Positions 7,361 through 16,395 of a DNA stretch of 64,000 nucleotides are shown here, piece by piece (position 1 is the stretch's first letter; each line of letters opens with the position of its first letter). The notes below the pieces were generated by a model. It was not told where the DNA came from. It was given only the letters and a program-made list of their open reading frames with translations, and did no database searches. Source of the stretch: CAVQZA01 sp963724805 (lineage in GTDB: Bacteria; Actinomycetota; Thermoleophilia; Gaiellales; Gaiellaceae); contig CAVRWA010000007.1 in the NCBI GenBank assembly GCA_963724805.1, positions 1 through 64,000 on the forward strand, given 5' to 3'. A program made the position numbers and the translations under genes.

Positions 7361-8554
7361 ATGGCACGCAGCCGCCCAGCGCAAGCCCTCGACGACCACC
7401 AGCTCACGCTGGACGACTGTCCGAGCTTGCCCTTGGCCAGCCACCCGGCCAATCCCGGCAGCAAGGGACATCGTGGAAGTAGTCGAGGTCAAAGCCTCCC
7501 AGACTTCACCCTGGACAGCCTCCGAGCGGGCCGAGCCAAGACGAAGTCGCCGGCGCTCCCCGATCGCGCGACAATGCGTTCGATGAACGATCACGGCTAC
7601 GCGATCGACCTATACGTCGGCGAGCTTGCGCGGCAGGGCCGTACTGAGGCGACACGACTCAAGTACACGGAGGTGCTCTACCAGTTCGCCGAGCACATGG
7701 ACCGGCTCGGCAGAGCGCCGTGGGAGACGACCACTAACGACTGCCGCCTCTTCCTCGACACTTTCACGCGGCCGCGGCCGCCGCGCCGCTATCAGCACGG
7801 CAGCCGACCGCCCGCCTCCCCATCGACCCTTGCGCTCTACGTCTCGATCCTCCGCAGTTACTTCGCGTTCCTGAAGGACGAGCAAATCGTCGAGGCAAAC
7901 CCGATGGATCCGATCAAGCGGCCGCCGCGCAAGCGACCCGAGGATCTCGACGTCGTCACGACGAGCGGCGGCGACGTCGCGCGCATGTTCGCCGCGTGCA
8001 CCGAGTGGGACGAGCTGCTGGCGCTCGCGACCGTCTGCTATCTCGGCCCGCGGCGCAAGGCGGCCGCGCAGCTTCGCCGCGGCGACCTCGACCTCGAGAA
8101 GGGTCTCGCCCGCTTCCACGAGAAGGGCGGCAAGGTGATCGTCAAGCCGTTGCCGAACGAGCTGCTCGCGATCTACCGCGAGGCAGAGGACGCCGGCGTC
8201 TGGATCAGCTCACGCGACTACGTGATCCCGAACCGACGGCCGACTCGCAGCAAGGAGAGAAGCCCGAAGGTGATCTACGCGATCGTCAAGAGGCTCGCGG
8301 AGCGAGCGCGCGTCGACGCCCACCCCCACTCCCTGCGCGCCGCCTTCGCCGTCCAGTTCGACGAGCAGAAGCCCGGCCACGTGATCGCACTCAAGGAGCT
8401 GCTCGGCCACGCGCGGATCGAGACGACGATGGTCTACCTGCGCCGCAAGGACCGCGCCAAGGCGATGGAACAGGTGCGCGATCTGACCTGGGGCGCGTTA
8501 CGGCCCTCTGCAGGAATGCCCCCAGCGGGATTCGAACCCGCGCTACGGCCTTGA
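7361..8554 (+). CDS. Tyrosine recombinase (phage-type integrase), reads into tRNA-Glu
   Basis: The frame encodes 397 residues. A SAM-like core-binding domain lies at about residues 78-180 and the catalytic domain follows. The full catalytic set is visible: Arg in LGPRRKAAAQLR, Lys in HEKGGK, HSLR in HPHSLRAAF, His in LLGHARIETT and Tyr in MVYLRRK. The first about 74 residues are unlike the family, so initiation at Met75 (7583) is possible. The last residues (PPAGFEPALRP) are the antisense reading of the tRNA-Glu 3' half, so the natural C-terminus is unclear. It probably integrates the element at the tRNA 3' end; the second att copy was not found in the window. Confidence 0.88.
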   Translation: MARSRPAQALDDHQLTLDDCPSLPLASHPANPGSKGHRGSSRGQSLPDFTLDSLRAGRAKTKSPALPDRATMRSMNDHGYAIDLYVGELARQGRTEATRLKYTEVLYQFAEHMDRLGRAPWETTTNDCRLFLDTFTRPRPPRRYQHGSRPPASPSTLALYVSILRSYFAFLKDEQIVEANPMDPIKRPPRKRPEDLDVVTTSGGDVARMFAACTEWDELLALATVCYLGPRRKAAAQLRRGDLDLEKGLARFHEKGGKVIVKPLPNELLAIYREAEDAGVWISSRDYVIPNRRPTRSKERSPKVIYAIVKRLAERARVDAHPHSLRAAFAVQFDEQKPGHVIALKELLGHARIETTMVYLRRKDRAKAMEQVRDLTWGALRPSAGMPPAGFEPALRP

Positions 8555-8589
8555 AAGGGCCGTGACCTGGGCCGCTAGTCGATGGGGGC
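8517..8589 (-). tRNA. tRNA-Glu (TTC)
   Basis: The 73-nt cloverleaf reads GCCCCCATCGACTAGCGG at its 5' end. The anticodon stem is CGGCC/GGCCG with loop CTTTCAA (anticodon TTC), the T-arm is GCGGGTTCGAATCCCGC, and the acceptor end is TGGGGGC followed by discriminator A; CCA is not encoded. The convergent integrase gene overlaps its 3' half, which is the usual arrangement for an integrase beside its attachment site. Confidence 0.95.
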
Positions 8590-8633
8590 GGCCGACCGAG
8601 AATACCCGCCGTCGGGTCACAGGGGTCGGCCGC
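8588..8633. repeat. 10-bp inverted repeat at the tRNA-Glu 5' end
   Basis: GCGGCCGACC (8588-8597) is repeated inverted as GGTCGGCCGC (8624-8633) with a 26-nt spacer. It begins at the first bases of tRNA-Glu and so lies in its promoter-proximal region. It could be a terminator for upstream minus-strand transcription or a processing structure. Its role is not established. Confidence 0.35.
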
Positions 8634-8670
8634 GCTCGCGGACGGCGTCGCTGCTTTACTCGAATCCGGA

Positions 8671-9606
8671 ATGACGCGATCCGACCGAGACTTCAATTGC
8701 TGGTTCGTCGGGGTGCGGACGGCGGGCTCGTCCGCGGTCGCGGCCTTTCCGGATTGGCTGCAGGCTCTCGGCCTCGACGGTGGGCTGGAGACGATCGACC
8801 TTCCGCTCGACTCGCGCGGCGAGGTATATCGCCGCCTGGTCGAGCGGATGCGCGAGGCGCCCGACGTTCGCGGCATGGTGGTGACCGCTCACAAGGCGAG
8901 GCTGTTCGAGGAGGCCGCCACAGAGCTCGACGAGCTCGACGAGCTGGCGAGGCTGTGCCGCGAGGTCAGCGTCGTCCGGCGATCCGGCGAGAGGCTGGTC
9001 GGCTCGGCGATCGAACCGAGATCCGTGGCCGCCGCGCTTGCCGAGATCGTGGCGCCGTCCCATTGGGCGGAGACCCACGGCGAGCTCCTCGTGCTCGGCG
9101 CCGGGGCCACGACCACCGCGTTGATGGTGCACCTCTACGCACTGGCTGACGACACGGACGCGCCGTCCATCGTCAGCCTGGTCGACGTGCGCATCGAGCG
9201 CGCCGCGGCGCTGCGCGAGTCCCTCGAGCGCTGGCGCCCCGAGCTGCAGGTGCTGACGCCGACCCCGGAGGAGGCGACGGCCGTTCTGCGCGAGCTGCCT
9301 CCGGGCTCCCTGATCGTGAACGCGACGGGGCTCGGGAAGGACAGGCCCGGCTCGCCGCTGCCGAGCCCGGCCCCCTGGCCGCGCGGCGCGCTGGTCTGGG
9401 ATCTCAACTATCGAGGCGAGCTGCGTTTCCTCGAAGACGCGAGGCGAGCCGCAGACGGGCTCGGGCTGCGGCTCCAAGACGGCTGGGGTCTCTTCCTCCA
9501 CGGCTGGAGCGAGGCTCTCGGCTGCATTCTCGGGCGCCGACTGAGCGAGACCGAGTTCAAAGCCCTCGAACACGGTGCGCAGCGGGCGCGCGCCAGCCGT
9601 CCTTGA
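8671..9606 (+). CDS. Shikimate dehydrogenase-like protein
   Basis: The product is 311 residues. The N-terminal half follows the AroE substrate-binding pattern (GSSAVAAFPDWLQALGL...IDLPL...VRGMVVTAHKARLFE), where the Lys of TAHKA corresponds to the catalytic lysine region. The C-terminal half is a Rossmann NAD(P) domain with LLVLGAGATTTALMVH. It is isolated from other aromatic-biosynthesis genes. Typical AroE is about 270-290 residues and has more canonical motifs, so this may belong to an AroE-like subgroup with another hydroxy-acid substrate. Its 3' end overlaps the convergent 9557 gene by 50 bp. Confidence 0.75.
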   Translation: MTRSDRDFNCWFVGVRTAGSSAVAAFPDWLQALGLDGGLETIDLPLDSRGEVYRRLVERMREAPDVRGMVVTAHKARLFEEAATELDELDELARLCREVSVVRRSGERLVGSAIEPRSVAAALAEIVAPSHWAETHGELLVLGAGATTTALMVHLYALADDTDAPSIVSLVDVRIERAAALRESLERWRPELQVLTPTPEEATAVLRELPPGSLIVNATGLGKDRPGSPLPSPAPWPRGALVWDLNYRGELRFLEDARRAADGLGLRLQDGWGLFLHGWSEALGCILGRRLSETEFKALEHGAQRARASRP

Positions 9607-10696
9607 ATCGCCGCAGGAGCTCGAGCAGCGAGAAGCCGTACGGCTGGTACGCGTAGCCCTGGGTGAGCTCGACCGGGCTTGTCGTCAGCTGCGAACCGAG
9701 GGCGGTCGGCTCGATCTGGGTGTCCTCGTTCCACTCGTTCCAGGACGTGACTGCGAGCAGGCTCAGCGACGGGTCGACGAGGGAGCCGGCGAGCGCGAGC
9801 GTCGAGGCGAAGAGCGACACCTGCGAGCTGCGTGGGCCGAGCGCCCGCGGCAGCACGTGCTCACCGGCCCCCGGCCTGACGGCGCGGCTGTTGAAGCCGG
9901 GGAGCGCGTCAGGGATGAACGCGACGCCCTCCGCCTTCGCGACGCGCTGGAACCGGCGCGCCCGGCGGCCGAGCGCCTGGACGTAGCCGAGCTCGCTCGG
10001 CCAGCCGGCCGCCTGGGTGCGGCTGTAGAGGGTGTAGCCGGTGATCGCGTCGAAGAGGCGGATCCGCTCAGGATCGGGTTGGAGGTCCCAGTCGACCTCG
10101 TCCCCGATCAGGTACGGGTCGATGCCGTAGGTCGTGGCCAGGTGCAGCCTGATGGCCGCAAGCGCCCCGGCCACGTCACCGCGAAAGATCCGCGAGGCGT
10201 AGACGATCACGACGGGCCGGCCGTCGATGCGGTAGTAGCCGGGCCGGCCGAAGTAGGTGCGGGCCATGTAGTCGAAGTCGTCGACCAGCCGCTGCGTCGC
10301 CTCGTCGGTGAGCTGGATCCTGTCGTCGGGCCCCATGCCGAGGCGTTCGAGCGACTCGTACATGAGCGCGATCTGCGTCGGCCCACGCGCGGGCGACGGA
10401 AGCAGGTCGTCTCGGATCGTGACGTCGTCCGAGGTGCCGGGACCCCGCCAGCTGCAGAAGAAGACGTCCACGCCGTAGGCCTGGGCCCACTCGTAGTGCC
10501 GAGCGATCAGCGTGGGGTCGGCGCTGTCGTAGCGGCCGAGGAGCGGCTGCTCCGGCCGGTCGAGCTGCAGGCGCGGCGCTCCGAGGCTCCACTGCGCCCC
10601 GTCCCGTCCGTACCAGGCGTAGTAGTAGGCACCGATCGTCAGCGGCGCCGCCCCCGCTCCGGCCGCCCAGGCCAGCGCAAGGACGGTGATCGACAA
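9557..10696 (-). CDS. GH99/WbsX-like secreted glycoside hydrolase
   Basis: The product is 379 residues with an N-terminal signal-like segment (VLALAWAAGAGA), then IGAYYYAWYGRDGAQW, a common start of GH99-type (endo-mannosidase-like) and WbsX-like domains. The C-terminal motif TSWNEWNEDTQIEP is diagnostic of this group and carries the acidic catalytic residues. A role on extracellular or envelope polysaccharide is likely. It is divergent to the 10767 gene, which also looks like a secreted sugar-active protein, so the pair may work together. Confidence 0.75.
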   Translation of the reverse strand: MSITVLALAWAAGAGAAPLTIGAYYYAWYGRDGAQWSLGAPRLQLDRPEQPLLGRYDSADPTLIARHYEWAQAYGVDVFFCSWRGPGTSDDVTIRDDLLPSPARGPTQIALMYESLERLGMGPDDRIQLTDEATQRLVDDFDYMARTYFGRPGYYRIDGRPVVIVYASRIFRGDVAGALAAIRLHLATTYGIDPYLIGDEVDWDLQPDPERIRLFDAITGYTLYSRTQAAGWPSELGYVQALGRRARRFQRVAKAEGVAFIPDALPGFNSRAVRPGAGEHVLPRALGPRSSQVSLFASTLALAGSLVDPSLSLLAVTSWNEWNEDTQIEPTALGSQLTTSPVELTQGYAYQPYGFSLLELLRRFKDGWRAPAAHRVRGL

Positions 10697-10766
10697 GACG
10701 ATTCCGACCCGGATCCACCGAATCCTACGACCGCGGGCAGCTGGCGGCGACCGCTAGCCTGGGGCG

Positions 10767-12155
10767 GTGCACGTCGGCCGGCGTCTCTCGTACGGGCTGA
10801 TCGCAGCGGGTCTCATCCTCCTCGGATTCGTGGCCGCCGCGCTGCTCGCGCGCGGGAACCCGACGAAACCGAGCGCGCAGCCCACGACGACGGCGGCCGG
10901 GACGACGACGGCGGCGGCGACGACGGCGGCGACGGCGATGACGACGACGACGGCGGCGACGACGACCCAGCCGCCTCCGCCCACCGAGCCCCTGACGGCC
11001 ACTCCTGTCGCCCCGGGCGCCGTACGGATCACCTGGAAGGGCGGTGGACGTGCCGCGGTCGGCCTCGCAGGGCAGCCGCCGACGATCTGGGTGAGCGGCG
11101 GCGATGTCACCCTCGGCGGGCTGTCGTTCACCACCGCCTACGACGTCCACGCCGGCGCGGCGACCGTCACCGTGAGCCCGTCCCAGCCGACCGGCGCGGT
11201 CAGCGGCTCGATCGCGAACGGCGCGATGCTCCTCGACGGCCAGCCGTTCTTCCCGATCATGCTCTGGGGCCAGTGCCCGCCCTACGAGCCGCTGCTCGCG
11301 CTCGGGATCGACGTGTTCATGAACAACCCGTGCGGCGGGATCGACGGCCAGGTCGCCGGGCTCGCCGGAAAGGGGCTCTCGGTCGCCGAGGCCCCGGGCG
11401 CGTCCGGAGCGGGTGTGATCGGCTCGTACTACCCGGACGAGGCCGACGGGCACGGCTACACGGGCGCGAACCTGCCCGCCGCGCAGAGCCTGCGCTTCCT
11501 CACGCTCACGAACCACTTCTACTCGGTCGCCGCGCCTCTCCCGGGCGGCAAGGGGATGTACCCCGGTCTCGTGGCCAAGGCGGACGTCGTCGGCTTCGAC
11601 CTCTACCCCCTCCAGTCGTGGTGCCGGCGCAGCGCCCTTCCGGACGTGGCCGCTGCGCAGCGCGAGCTCGCCCGGCTCGCCCCGGGCAAGCCGACCTTCC
11701 AGTGGATCGAGACGACGCACATGGACTGCCCGTTCGCCGACAAGTCGCTCGAGGTGACGCCGGCCACGGTGCGGGCGGAGAGCTGGCTCTCGCTGATCGG
11801 CGGCGCCCACGGGCTCGGCTTCTTCCCGATCGGCTGGACTGGCGATGTCAGCGGCGCGCTCGGCCAGATGGGACACGACATTCAGGCGCTCGGCCCTGTG
11901 CTGCTCGCGCCGGCGGCGGCGGTCACGGCCGACTCGCCCGTCGAGGCAGCCGCGCGCTCCCACGGCGGAGCGTTCTACGTCTTCGCGGTCAACCCCACCT
12001 ACGCGCCCGTGAAGGCCACGATTCGCGCGCCCGGGCTCGACGGGCGGCCGCTGCAGGTGCTCGACGAGAACCGCACGGTCACGCCGAAGGACGGCGCCTT
12101 CGCCGACGACTTCGCGCCGCTCGCGGTGCACCTGTACGTCGCCGCGCCAGGGTAG
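10767..12155 (+). CDS. Membrane-anchored TIM-barrel-like (glycosidase-like) protein
   Basis: The product is 462 residues with an N-terminal membrane anchor (LIAAGLILLGFVAAALLA) and a long Thr/Ala linker (about 36-75). A small beta domain is followed by a globular region containing FPIMLWGQCPPYE, IGSYYPDEADG, VVGFDLYPLQ and FQWIETTHMDCPF. Their order fits a glycoside-hydrolase-like (beta/alpha)8 barrel with candidate acids in YYPDE and WIET. The C-terminal domain is beta-rich (AFYVFAVNPT...PLAVHLY), as in many family-2/42-like enzymes. The substrate is unknown and the family was not pinned down. It is divergent from the GH99-like gene. Confidence 0.65.
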   Translation: MHVGRRLSYGLIAAGLILLGFVAAALLARGNPTKPSAQPTTTAAGTTTAAATTAATAMTTTTAATTTQPPPPTEPLTATPVAPGAVRITWKGGGRAAVGLAGQPPTIWVSGGDVTLGGLSFTTAYDVHAGAATVTVSPSQPTGAVSGSIANGAMLLDGQPFFPIMLWGQCPPYEPLLALGIDVFMNNPCGGIDGQVAGLAGKGLSVAEAPGASGAGVIGSYYPDEADGHGYTGANLPAAQSLRFLTLTNHFYSVAAPLPGGKGMYPGLVAKADVVGFDLYPLQSWCRRSALPDVAAAQRELARLAPGKPTFQWIETTHMDCPFADKSLEVTPATVRAESWLSLIGGAHGLGFFPIGWTGDVSGALGQMGHDIQALGPVLLAPAAAVTADSPVEAAARSHGGAFYVFAVNPTYAPVKATIRAPGLDGRPLQVLDENRTVTPKDGAFADDFAPLAVHLYVAAPG

Positions 12156-12169
12156 ATATCGTCCGGCCC

Positions 12170-13195
12170 GTGGAGCTGCGCACCCTCGGCCGGACCGGAG
12201 TGAAGGTGACTCCGATGTGCCTCGGGGCGATGATGTTCGGCGCCTGGGGCAACACCGACCACGACGAGTCGATCCGGATCATCCACCGGGCGCTCGACGC
12301 GGGGATCAACTTCGTCGACACCGCCGACGTGTACGCGCAGGGCGAGTCGGAGGAGATCGTCGGCAAGGCCCTCGCCGGCGGCAAGCGCGACGGGATCGTG
12401 CTCGCCAGCAAGGTGCACGGCCAGATGGGCGACGACCCGAACCACCGGGGCAACTCGCGCCGTTGGATCCTCCAGGCGGTCGAGGACAGCCTGCGGCGCC
12501 TGCAGACCGACTGGATCGACCTCTACCAGGTCCACCGCCCCGACCCCTCGACCGACATCGACGAGACGCTCGGCGCGCTGACCGACCTCGTGCACCAGGG
12601 CAAGATCCGGTACTTCGGGAGCTCGACCTTCCCCGCGCACGAGATCGTCGAGGCACAGTGGGTGGCCGAGCGGCGCGGGCGCGAACGGTTCGCATGCGAG
12701 CAACCGCCCTACTCGCTTCTCGTCCGCGGGATCGAGGCCGACGTACTGCCGGTCTGCGAGCGCTACGGGATGGGAGTGATCACCTGGAGCCCCCTCGGCG
12801 GCGGCTGGCTCAGCGGCCGCTACCGCGAGGGCGCCGAGCTGCCGACCTCGGGCCGCGCGGCGCGGCTCCCCCAGCGCTTCGACATGACCTTGTCCGGCAA
12901 CCAGGCCAAGCTCGCCGCCACGGAGCTGCTCGCGAAGCTCGCCGAGGAGCTCGGGATCAGCCTCGTCCACCTCGCGCTCGCGTTCGTGCTCGAGCATCCG
13001 ACCGTGACGAGCGCGATCATCGGGCCGCGCACGATGGAGCAGCTCGAGTCGCAACTCGGCGCCGTCGAGCTCCGGCTCGATCAGGCGACGCTCGACCGGA
13101 TCGACGAGATCGTGCCACCGGGCGTCACCCTCAACCCGGCCGACGCCGGCTGGGAGCCACCCGCGCTCGCCGATCCGGCGAACCGGCGGCGCTAG
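12170..13195 (+). CDS. Aldo/keto reductase
   Basis: The product is 341 residues, starting at GTG 12170 (VELRTLGRTGVKVTPMCLG). The catalytic tetrad is visible: Asp and Tyr in FVDTADVYAQG, Lys in LASKVHG and His in YQVHRPDP. The NADPH-binding end (AIIGPRTMEQLESQL) is present. It fits the YajO/PdxI-like group of AKRs that reduce aldehydes or ketones with NADPH. It starts 14 bp after the preceding gene, so co-transcription is possible. The convergent 13192 gene overlaps its stop by 4 bp. Confidence 0.9.
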   Translation: MELRTLGRTGVKVTPMCLGAMMFGAWGNTDHDESIRIIHRALDAGINFVDTADVYAQGESEEIVGKALAGGKRDGIVLASKVHGQMGDDPNHRGNSRRWILQAVEDSLRRLQTDWIDLYQVHRPDPSTDIDETLGALTDLVHQGKIRYFGSSTFPAHEIVEAQWVAERRGRERFACEQPPYSLLVRGIEADVLPVCERYGMGVITWSPLGGGWLSGRYREGAELPTSGRAARLPQRFDMTLSGNQAKLAATELLAKLAEELGISLVHLALAFVLEHPTVTSAIIGPRTMEQLESQLGAVELRLDQATLDRIDEIVPPGVTLNPADAGWEPPALADPANRRR

Positions 13196-14082
13196 AACGC
13201 AGCGGCGACGTCGCGCGCGAAGCGCTCGAGCGCGCCGGGCTCGGCGTGGTCGGGGTTCAGCTCGGTGACCGTGACTCCGGCGAGGAGCGGGCTCGCGAGG
13301 AGGGCCCGGAGCGCGCGGATCGCATCGTCATAGGCGAGCCCCTCGTTCCGGCCGGTGTTCTCCGAGAGCGGGAAGTCGGTGAAGTCCATCACGTCGACGT
13401 CGAAGTGCACGAGCAGCCGGTCGCAGCGGCCCTCGACGATCTCTCGCGCCCGAAGCGCGGCCTGCTCCGGGCCGGCGGCGACCTCTGCGACCGGGACCAC
13501 AGAGACAGCGCGGCGCTCGATCACCGCCCGCTCGAAGTCGGTCGCCTGCCCGGCGTCCCAGCCGAACAGGACGACCTGGTCGGCGTCGAGCAGAGGAGCG
13601 CGCGGGCCGGCGTGCACCAGCTCCGGCGCGGCGCCCTCCTCGCCCAGCATGTGGGCCATGCCCATCCAATCCAGCGCGCCTTCGGGCACGCTGCTCGGAA
13701 CGTTCAGGTCGGCATGCGCGTCGAGGTAGACGAGCCCCACCCGCCCGCCGGCGGCGAGATGCCCGGCGACGGTGCCCATGCCCACCGTGCAGTCGCCGCC
13801 GAGCACCAGTGTGGTCTCGCCCGCACCGGCCGCTTCCTCGACACGCACGGCGGTCTCGCGGACGACCTCTGCGACCATTGCGAGGTTTTGCGCGCGGCGG
13901 CTCTCGCGGTCGGGGCGCCAGCGCCAGACGGGCCGGTCTCCGTGGTCGTGTACCACTACGCCGGCGCCGCGCAGCGCCTCGACGAGACCCACGTCCCGGA
14001 GCGCGCGGGGCGCCTGCTCCTGCCCGGGAGCGAAGGCACCCGCGCTCGTCGGAACGCCGATCAGCCCCAGCGTCCGGCCCAT
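13192..14082 (-). CDS. Arginase/agmatinase-family protein
   Basis: The product is 296 residues from ATG 14082. Metal-binding motifs of the ureohydrolase fold are present: GGDCTVGMGT, DAHADLN and HFDVDVMDFTD, followed by the ELNPDH segment near the C-terminus. It hydrolyses guanidino or formimino bonds in family members with two Mn ions. The third motif lacks the usual Pro after Asp, and residues that set specificity cannot be assigned. It is the last gene of a run with DUF2237 and a methyltransferase, only 5 bp after the DUF2237 stop. Confidence 0.85.
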   Translation of the reverse strand: MGRTLGLIGVPTSAGAFAPGQEQAPRALRDVGLVEALRGAGVVVHDHGDRPVWRWRPDRESRRAQNLAMVAEVVRETAVRVEEAAGAGETTLVLGGDCTVGMGTVAGHLAAGGRVGLVYLDAHADLNVPSSVPEGALDWMGMAHMLGEEGAAPELVHAGPRAPLLDADQVVLFGWDAGQATDFERAVIERRAVSVVPVAEVAAGPEQAALRAREIVEGRCDRLLVHFDVDVMDFTDFPLSENTGRNEGLAYDDAIRALRALLASPLLAGVTVTELNPDHAEPGALERFARDVAAAF

Positions 14083-14087
14083 CTGGC

Positions 14088-14474
14088 CTACTCGACGAGG
14101 TCCGGCCGGGAGGCGTGCTCGGTCAGGATCTCGATCGGGACGAAGTCGAGCGCCCTCGCGTGGGTCGCGCCGAGCACGACATCCGGCGCACAGCCCGCGT
14201 TGTAGGCCTCGAGCCAGCGCGGCGCACACACGCACCAGCGGTCGCCCGGAACGAGCCCGGCGAAGCCCCACTCCGGCCGCGGCGTCGAGAGGTCGTTGCC
14301 GGCCTGCTTGCTGAACTCGAGGAACTCCGCCGTCACGATCGTGCAGACCGTGTGGCTGCCGACGTCCGCGGGCTCGGTCGCGCAGCAGCCGTCGCGGTAG
14401 AAGCCCGTCATCGGCTCGGTCGAGCACGGGAGCAACGTGCCGCCGACGACGTTGACGTCCGGCTCCCGGCTCAT
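14088..14474 (-). CDS. DUF2237 family protein
   Basis: The product is 128 residues. It carries the family hallmarks NVVGGTLLPCSTEPMTGFYR, GCCATEPADVGSHTVC, FSKQAGNDLSTPRPEWGF and GDRWCVCAPRW, with conserved cysteines and a conserved GNDLSTP motif. The function of DUF2237 is not established. The ATG at 14474 overlaps the methyltransferase stop by 4 bp, and the arginase-like gene follows, so the three form one operon. Confidence 0.9.
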   Translation of the reverse strand: MSREPDVNVVGGTLLPCSTEPMTGFYRDGCCATEPADVGSHTVCTIVTAEFLEFSKQAGNDLSTPRPEWGFAGLVPGDRWCVCAPRWLEAYNAGCAPDVVLGATHARALDFVPIEILTEHASRPDLVE

Positions 14475-15280
14475 CCGGCGGCTGCCTGGAAGATCTGGAA
14501 GCGGAGCGGGAACCGCGACAGCCCGGACGGGAGCCGGAACTGCTCCATGTGGGCGCCGAGCACGGCCTGAGCCTCGGCGACCTCGTCCGGCCGCACGCCC
14601 CTGAACACGAGCTCGGCATCGTCGACGGGGTCCATCGGCACGTCGACGTCGAGCGCGTGGGAGGTGTGAACGACGTCTGCAAAGCCGGCGGCCTCGAGGA
14701 TCCCGGTCGTCCGCTCGGGATCGGCGAACGCGAACGGCCCGGTCGGGCTCTTCCCCGGCCCGGGCTCCGGGGGCGGCGCCACGAACGGCGCGAGCGGCGC
14801 GAGCGGGAACCACGGGTTGCTGGCGGCCGACTGCCAGCAGGCGAACGCGAGGCGAGCACCGGCGCCGAGCTGCTCGCGGATGTTGGTGAACGCCGTGACC
14901 GGCTCGTCGAAGAACATCACGCCGAACTGGCTCATCGACACGTCGAACGGCGCGCCCTCGACCGGATCGGTCTGGACGTCGACGACCTGGAACGCGACGT
15001 TCTCGACGCCCGCTTCCAGGGCTCGCTGCATCGCCAGCCTTGTGAGCGGCGCGGACACGTCGGCTCCGAGCGCCGAGCCGCCCGGCCCGACGGCGCGCGC
15101 CGCCTCGACCGTCGCCCTGCCGCCGCCGGAGCCCACGTCGAGCACGCGCTCCCCAGCCTGCAACGCGAGCGCGTCGAGCAGGAGAGGCGTCACGTGGTCG
15201 GTGAGCCGCTCGTTTCTGGGCCACAGCGAGGCGAAGTACTCGTCATTCCACCGTCGCCGCTGGGCCTCGTTCGTCTGCAT
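14471..15280 (-). CDS. SAM-dependent methyltransferase
   Basis: The product is 269 residues of class I methyltransferase fold. Motif I is VLDVGSGGGRATVEAA, followed by the acidic residue in LGADVSAPL and motif MSQFGVMFFDEP. The C-terminal half includes ERTTGILEAAGFADV, typical of UbiE/methyltransf_11 relatives acting on small molecules. It is first gene of the operon with DUF2237 and the arginase-family gene. Substrate unknown. Confidence 0.9.
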   Translation of the reverse strand: MQTNEAQRRRWNDEYFASLWPRNERLTDHVTPLLLDALALQAGERVLDVGSGGGRATVEAARAVGPGGSALGADVSAPLTRLAMQRALEAGVENVAFQVVDVQTDPVEGAPFDVSMSQFGVMFFDEPVTAFTNIREQLGAGARLAFACWQSAASNPWFPLAPLAPFVAPPPEPGPGKSPTGPFAFADPERTTGILEAAGFADVVHTSHALDVDVPMDPVDDAELVFRGVRPDEVAEAQAVLGAHMEQFRLPSGLSRFPLRFQIFQAAAG

Positions 15281-15479
15281 CAGCCGCGAATCCTACGACG
15301 CGCGTCTGGGGACAGGCACTCAGCCGTGTCCGAAGAGGACAGAAGGCGGCTTCGCAAGCCGGAATCCGGGCACGACCACCGAACCTGCATTTGACCGGTT
15401 CCGACATGTCCCGGGGTCAGGCACCGGGCCTTGGCTCGGAGGGACATTCGCGCGCGCGGTCGTGGCCCCGCGGGCCGAC

Positions 15480-16385
15480 CTAGAGCGATTCGAGCTCCGC
15501 GAGCTCGGGCCCGGTCAGCTCCCAGCTTCCCGCGGCGGCGTTGGCACGCGCCTGCTCGGGGCTCGTCGCCCCGGCGATCACGGACGCGACCCCGGGGATC
15601 GACGCGAGCCCGCCGACCGCGAGCTCGAGCAGGGTGCGGCCGCGGCCGGCGGCGAACGCCTCGAGCTCCTCGACCCGCCGGAGCCGCTCGTCGGTGAGGC
15701 GGTCGCTGCTTCCGGCTAGCCGCGTTCCCTCGGGCGGCGCCTCGTCGCGGCGGTACTTGCCCGTCAAGAGGCCGCTCTCGAGCGGGAAGTACGGGATGTA
15801 GCCGATCCCGAGCTCGAGGCACACCGGCACCACCTCGGCGTCGTCGTCCCGCCGCATCAGGCTGTAGTAGTTCTGCACCGCGACGATCTCGGCGACCTCG
15901 GCGGCCTGCCTGATCTGCGATGCGTCGACGTTCGAAAGGCCGAGCCACCGCACCTTCCCCTCGTCGACGAGCTCGCGCATCGCACCGACCGTCTCCGCGA
16001 TCGGCGTCACACCGTCGGGCCGGTGGTAGTAGTAGAGGTCGACCGAGTCGGTGCCGAGGCGCTCGAGCGAGGCGTCGATCGCGCGCCGCAGGTAGTCGCG
16101 CGAGCCGCGCGGCCCCTCTCCGTTCAGGCCCTGCATGTCGTTGCCGAACTTCGTCGCGAGCACGACCCGGTCGCGCCGCCCCGCGAGCGCCTCGCCGAGA
16201 TAGCGCTCGCTGTCGCCCAGTTCGCCGTAGATGTCGGCCGTGTCGAGGAAGGTGATCCCGGCGTCGAGCGCCGCGTCGACGACCGCGCGGGTGGCAGCCG
16301 AGTCGAGGCGCCAGCCGAAGTTGTTGCACCCGAGCCCGACGCGCGAGACCTCGAGATCCGAGCCGCCGAGGCGCGAGGTCACCAT
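15480..16385 (-). CDS. Aldo/keto reductase
   Basis: The product is 301 residues. It has LGGSDLEVSRVGLGCNNFGW, catalytic Asp/Tyr in FLDTADIYGE, Lys in LATKFGND and His in YYYHRPDG, plus the cofactor segment SVIAGATSPEQARAN. It resembles AKR11/12-type reductases. The stop is followed by about 200 bp with no gene I can support before the methyltransferase operon. It is distinct from the AKR at 12170. Confidence 0.9.
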   Translation of the reverse strand: MVTSRLGGSDLEVSRVGLGCNNFGWRLDSAATRAVVDAALDAGITFLDTADIYGELGDSERYLGEALAGRRDRVVLATKFGNDMQGLNGEGPRGSRDYLRRAIDASLERLGTDSVDLYYYHRPDGVTPIAETVGAMRELVDEGKVRWLGLSNVDASQIRQAAEVAEIVAVQNYYSLMRRDDDAEVVPVCLELGIGYIPYFPLESGLLTGKYRRDEAPPEGTRLAGSSDRLTDERLRRVEELEAFAAGRGRTLLELAVGGLASIPGVASVIAGATSPEQARANAAAGSWELTGPELAELESL

Positions 16386-16395
16386 CAGGCGCGGA

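Noticed and set aside
9575..12131. Long plus-strand and minus-strand frames across the GH99-like and barrel genes
   Set aside because: High-GC shadow frames with Arg-rich composition; only the 12170-13195 part of the plus frame is real (aldo/keto reductase).
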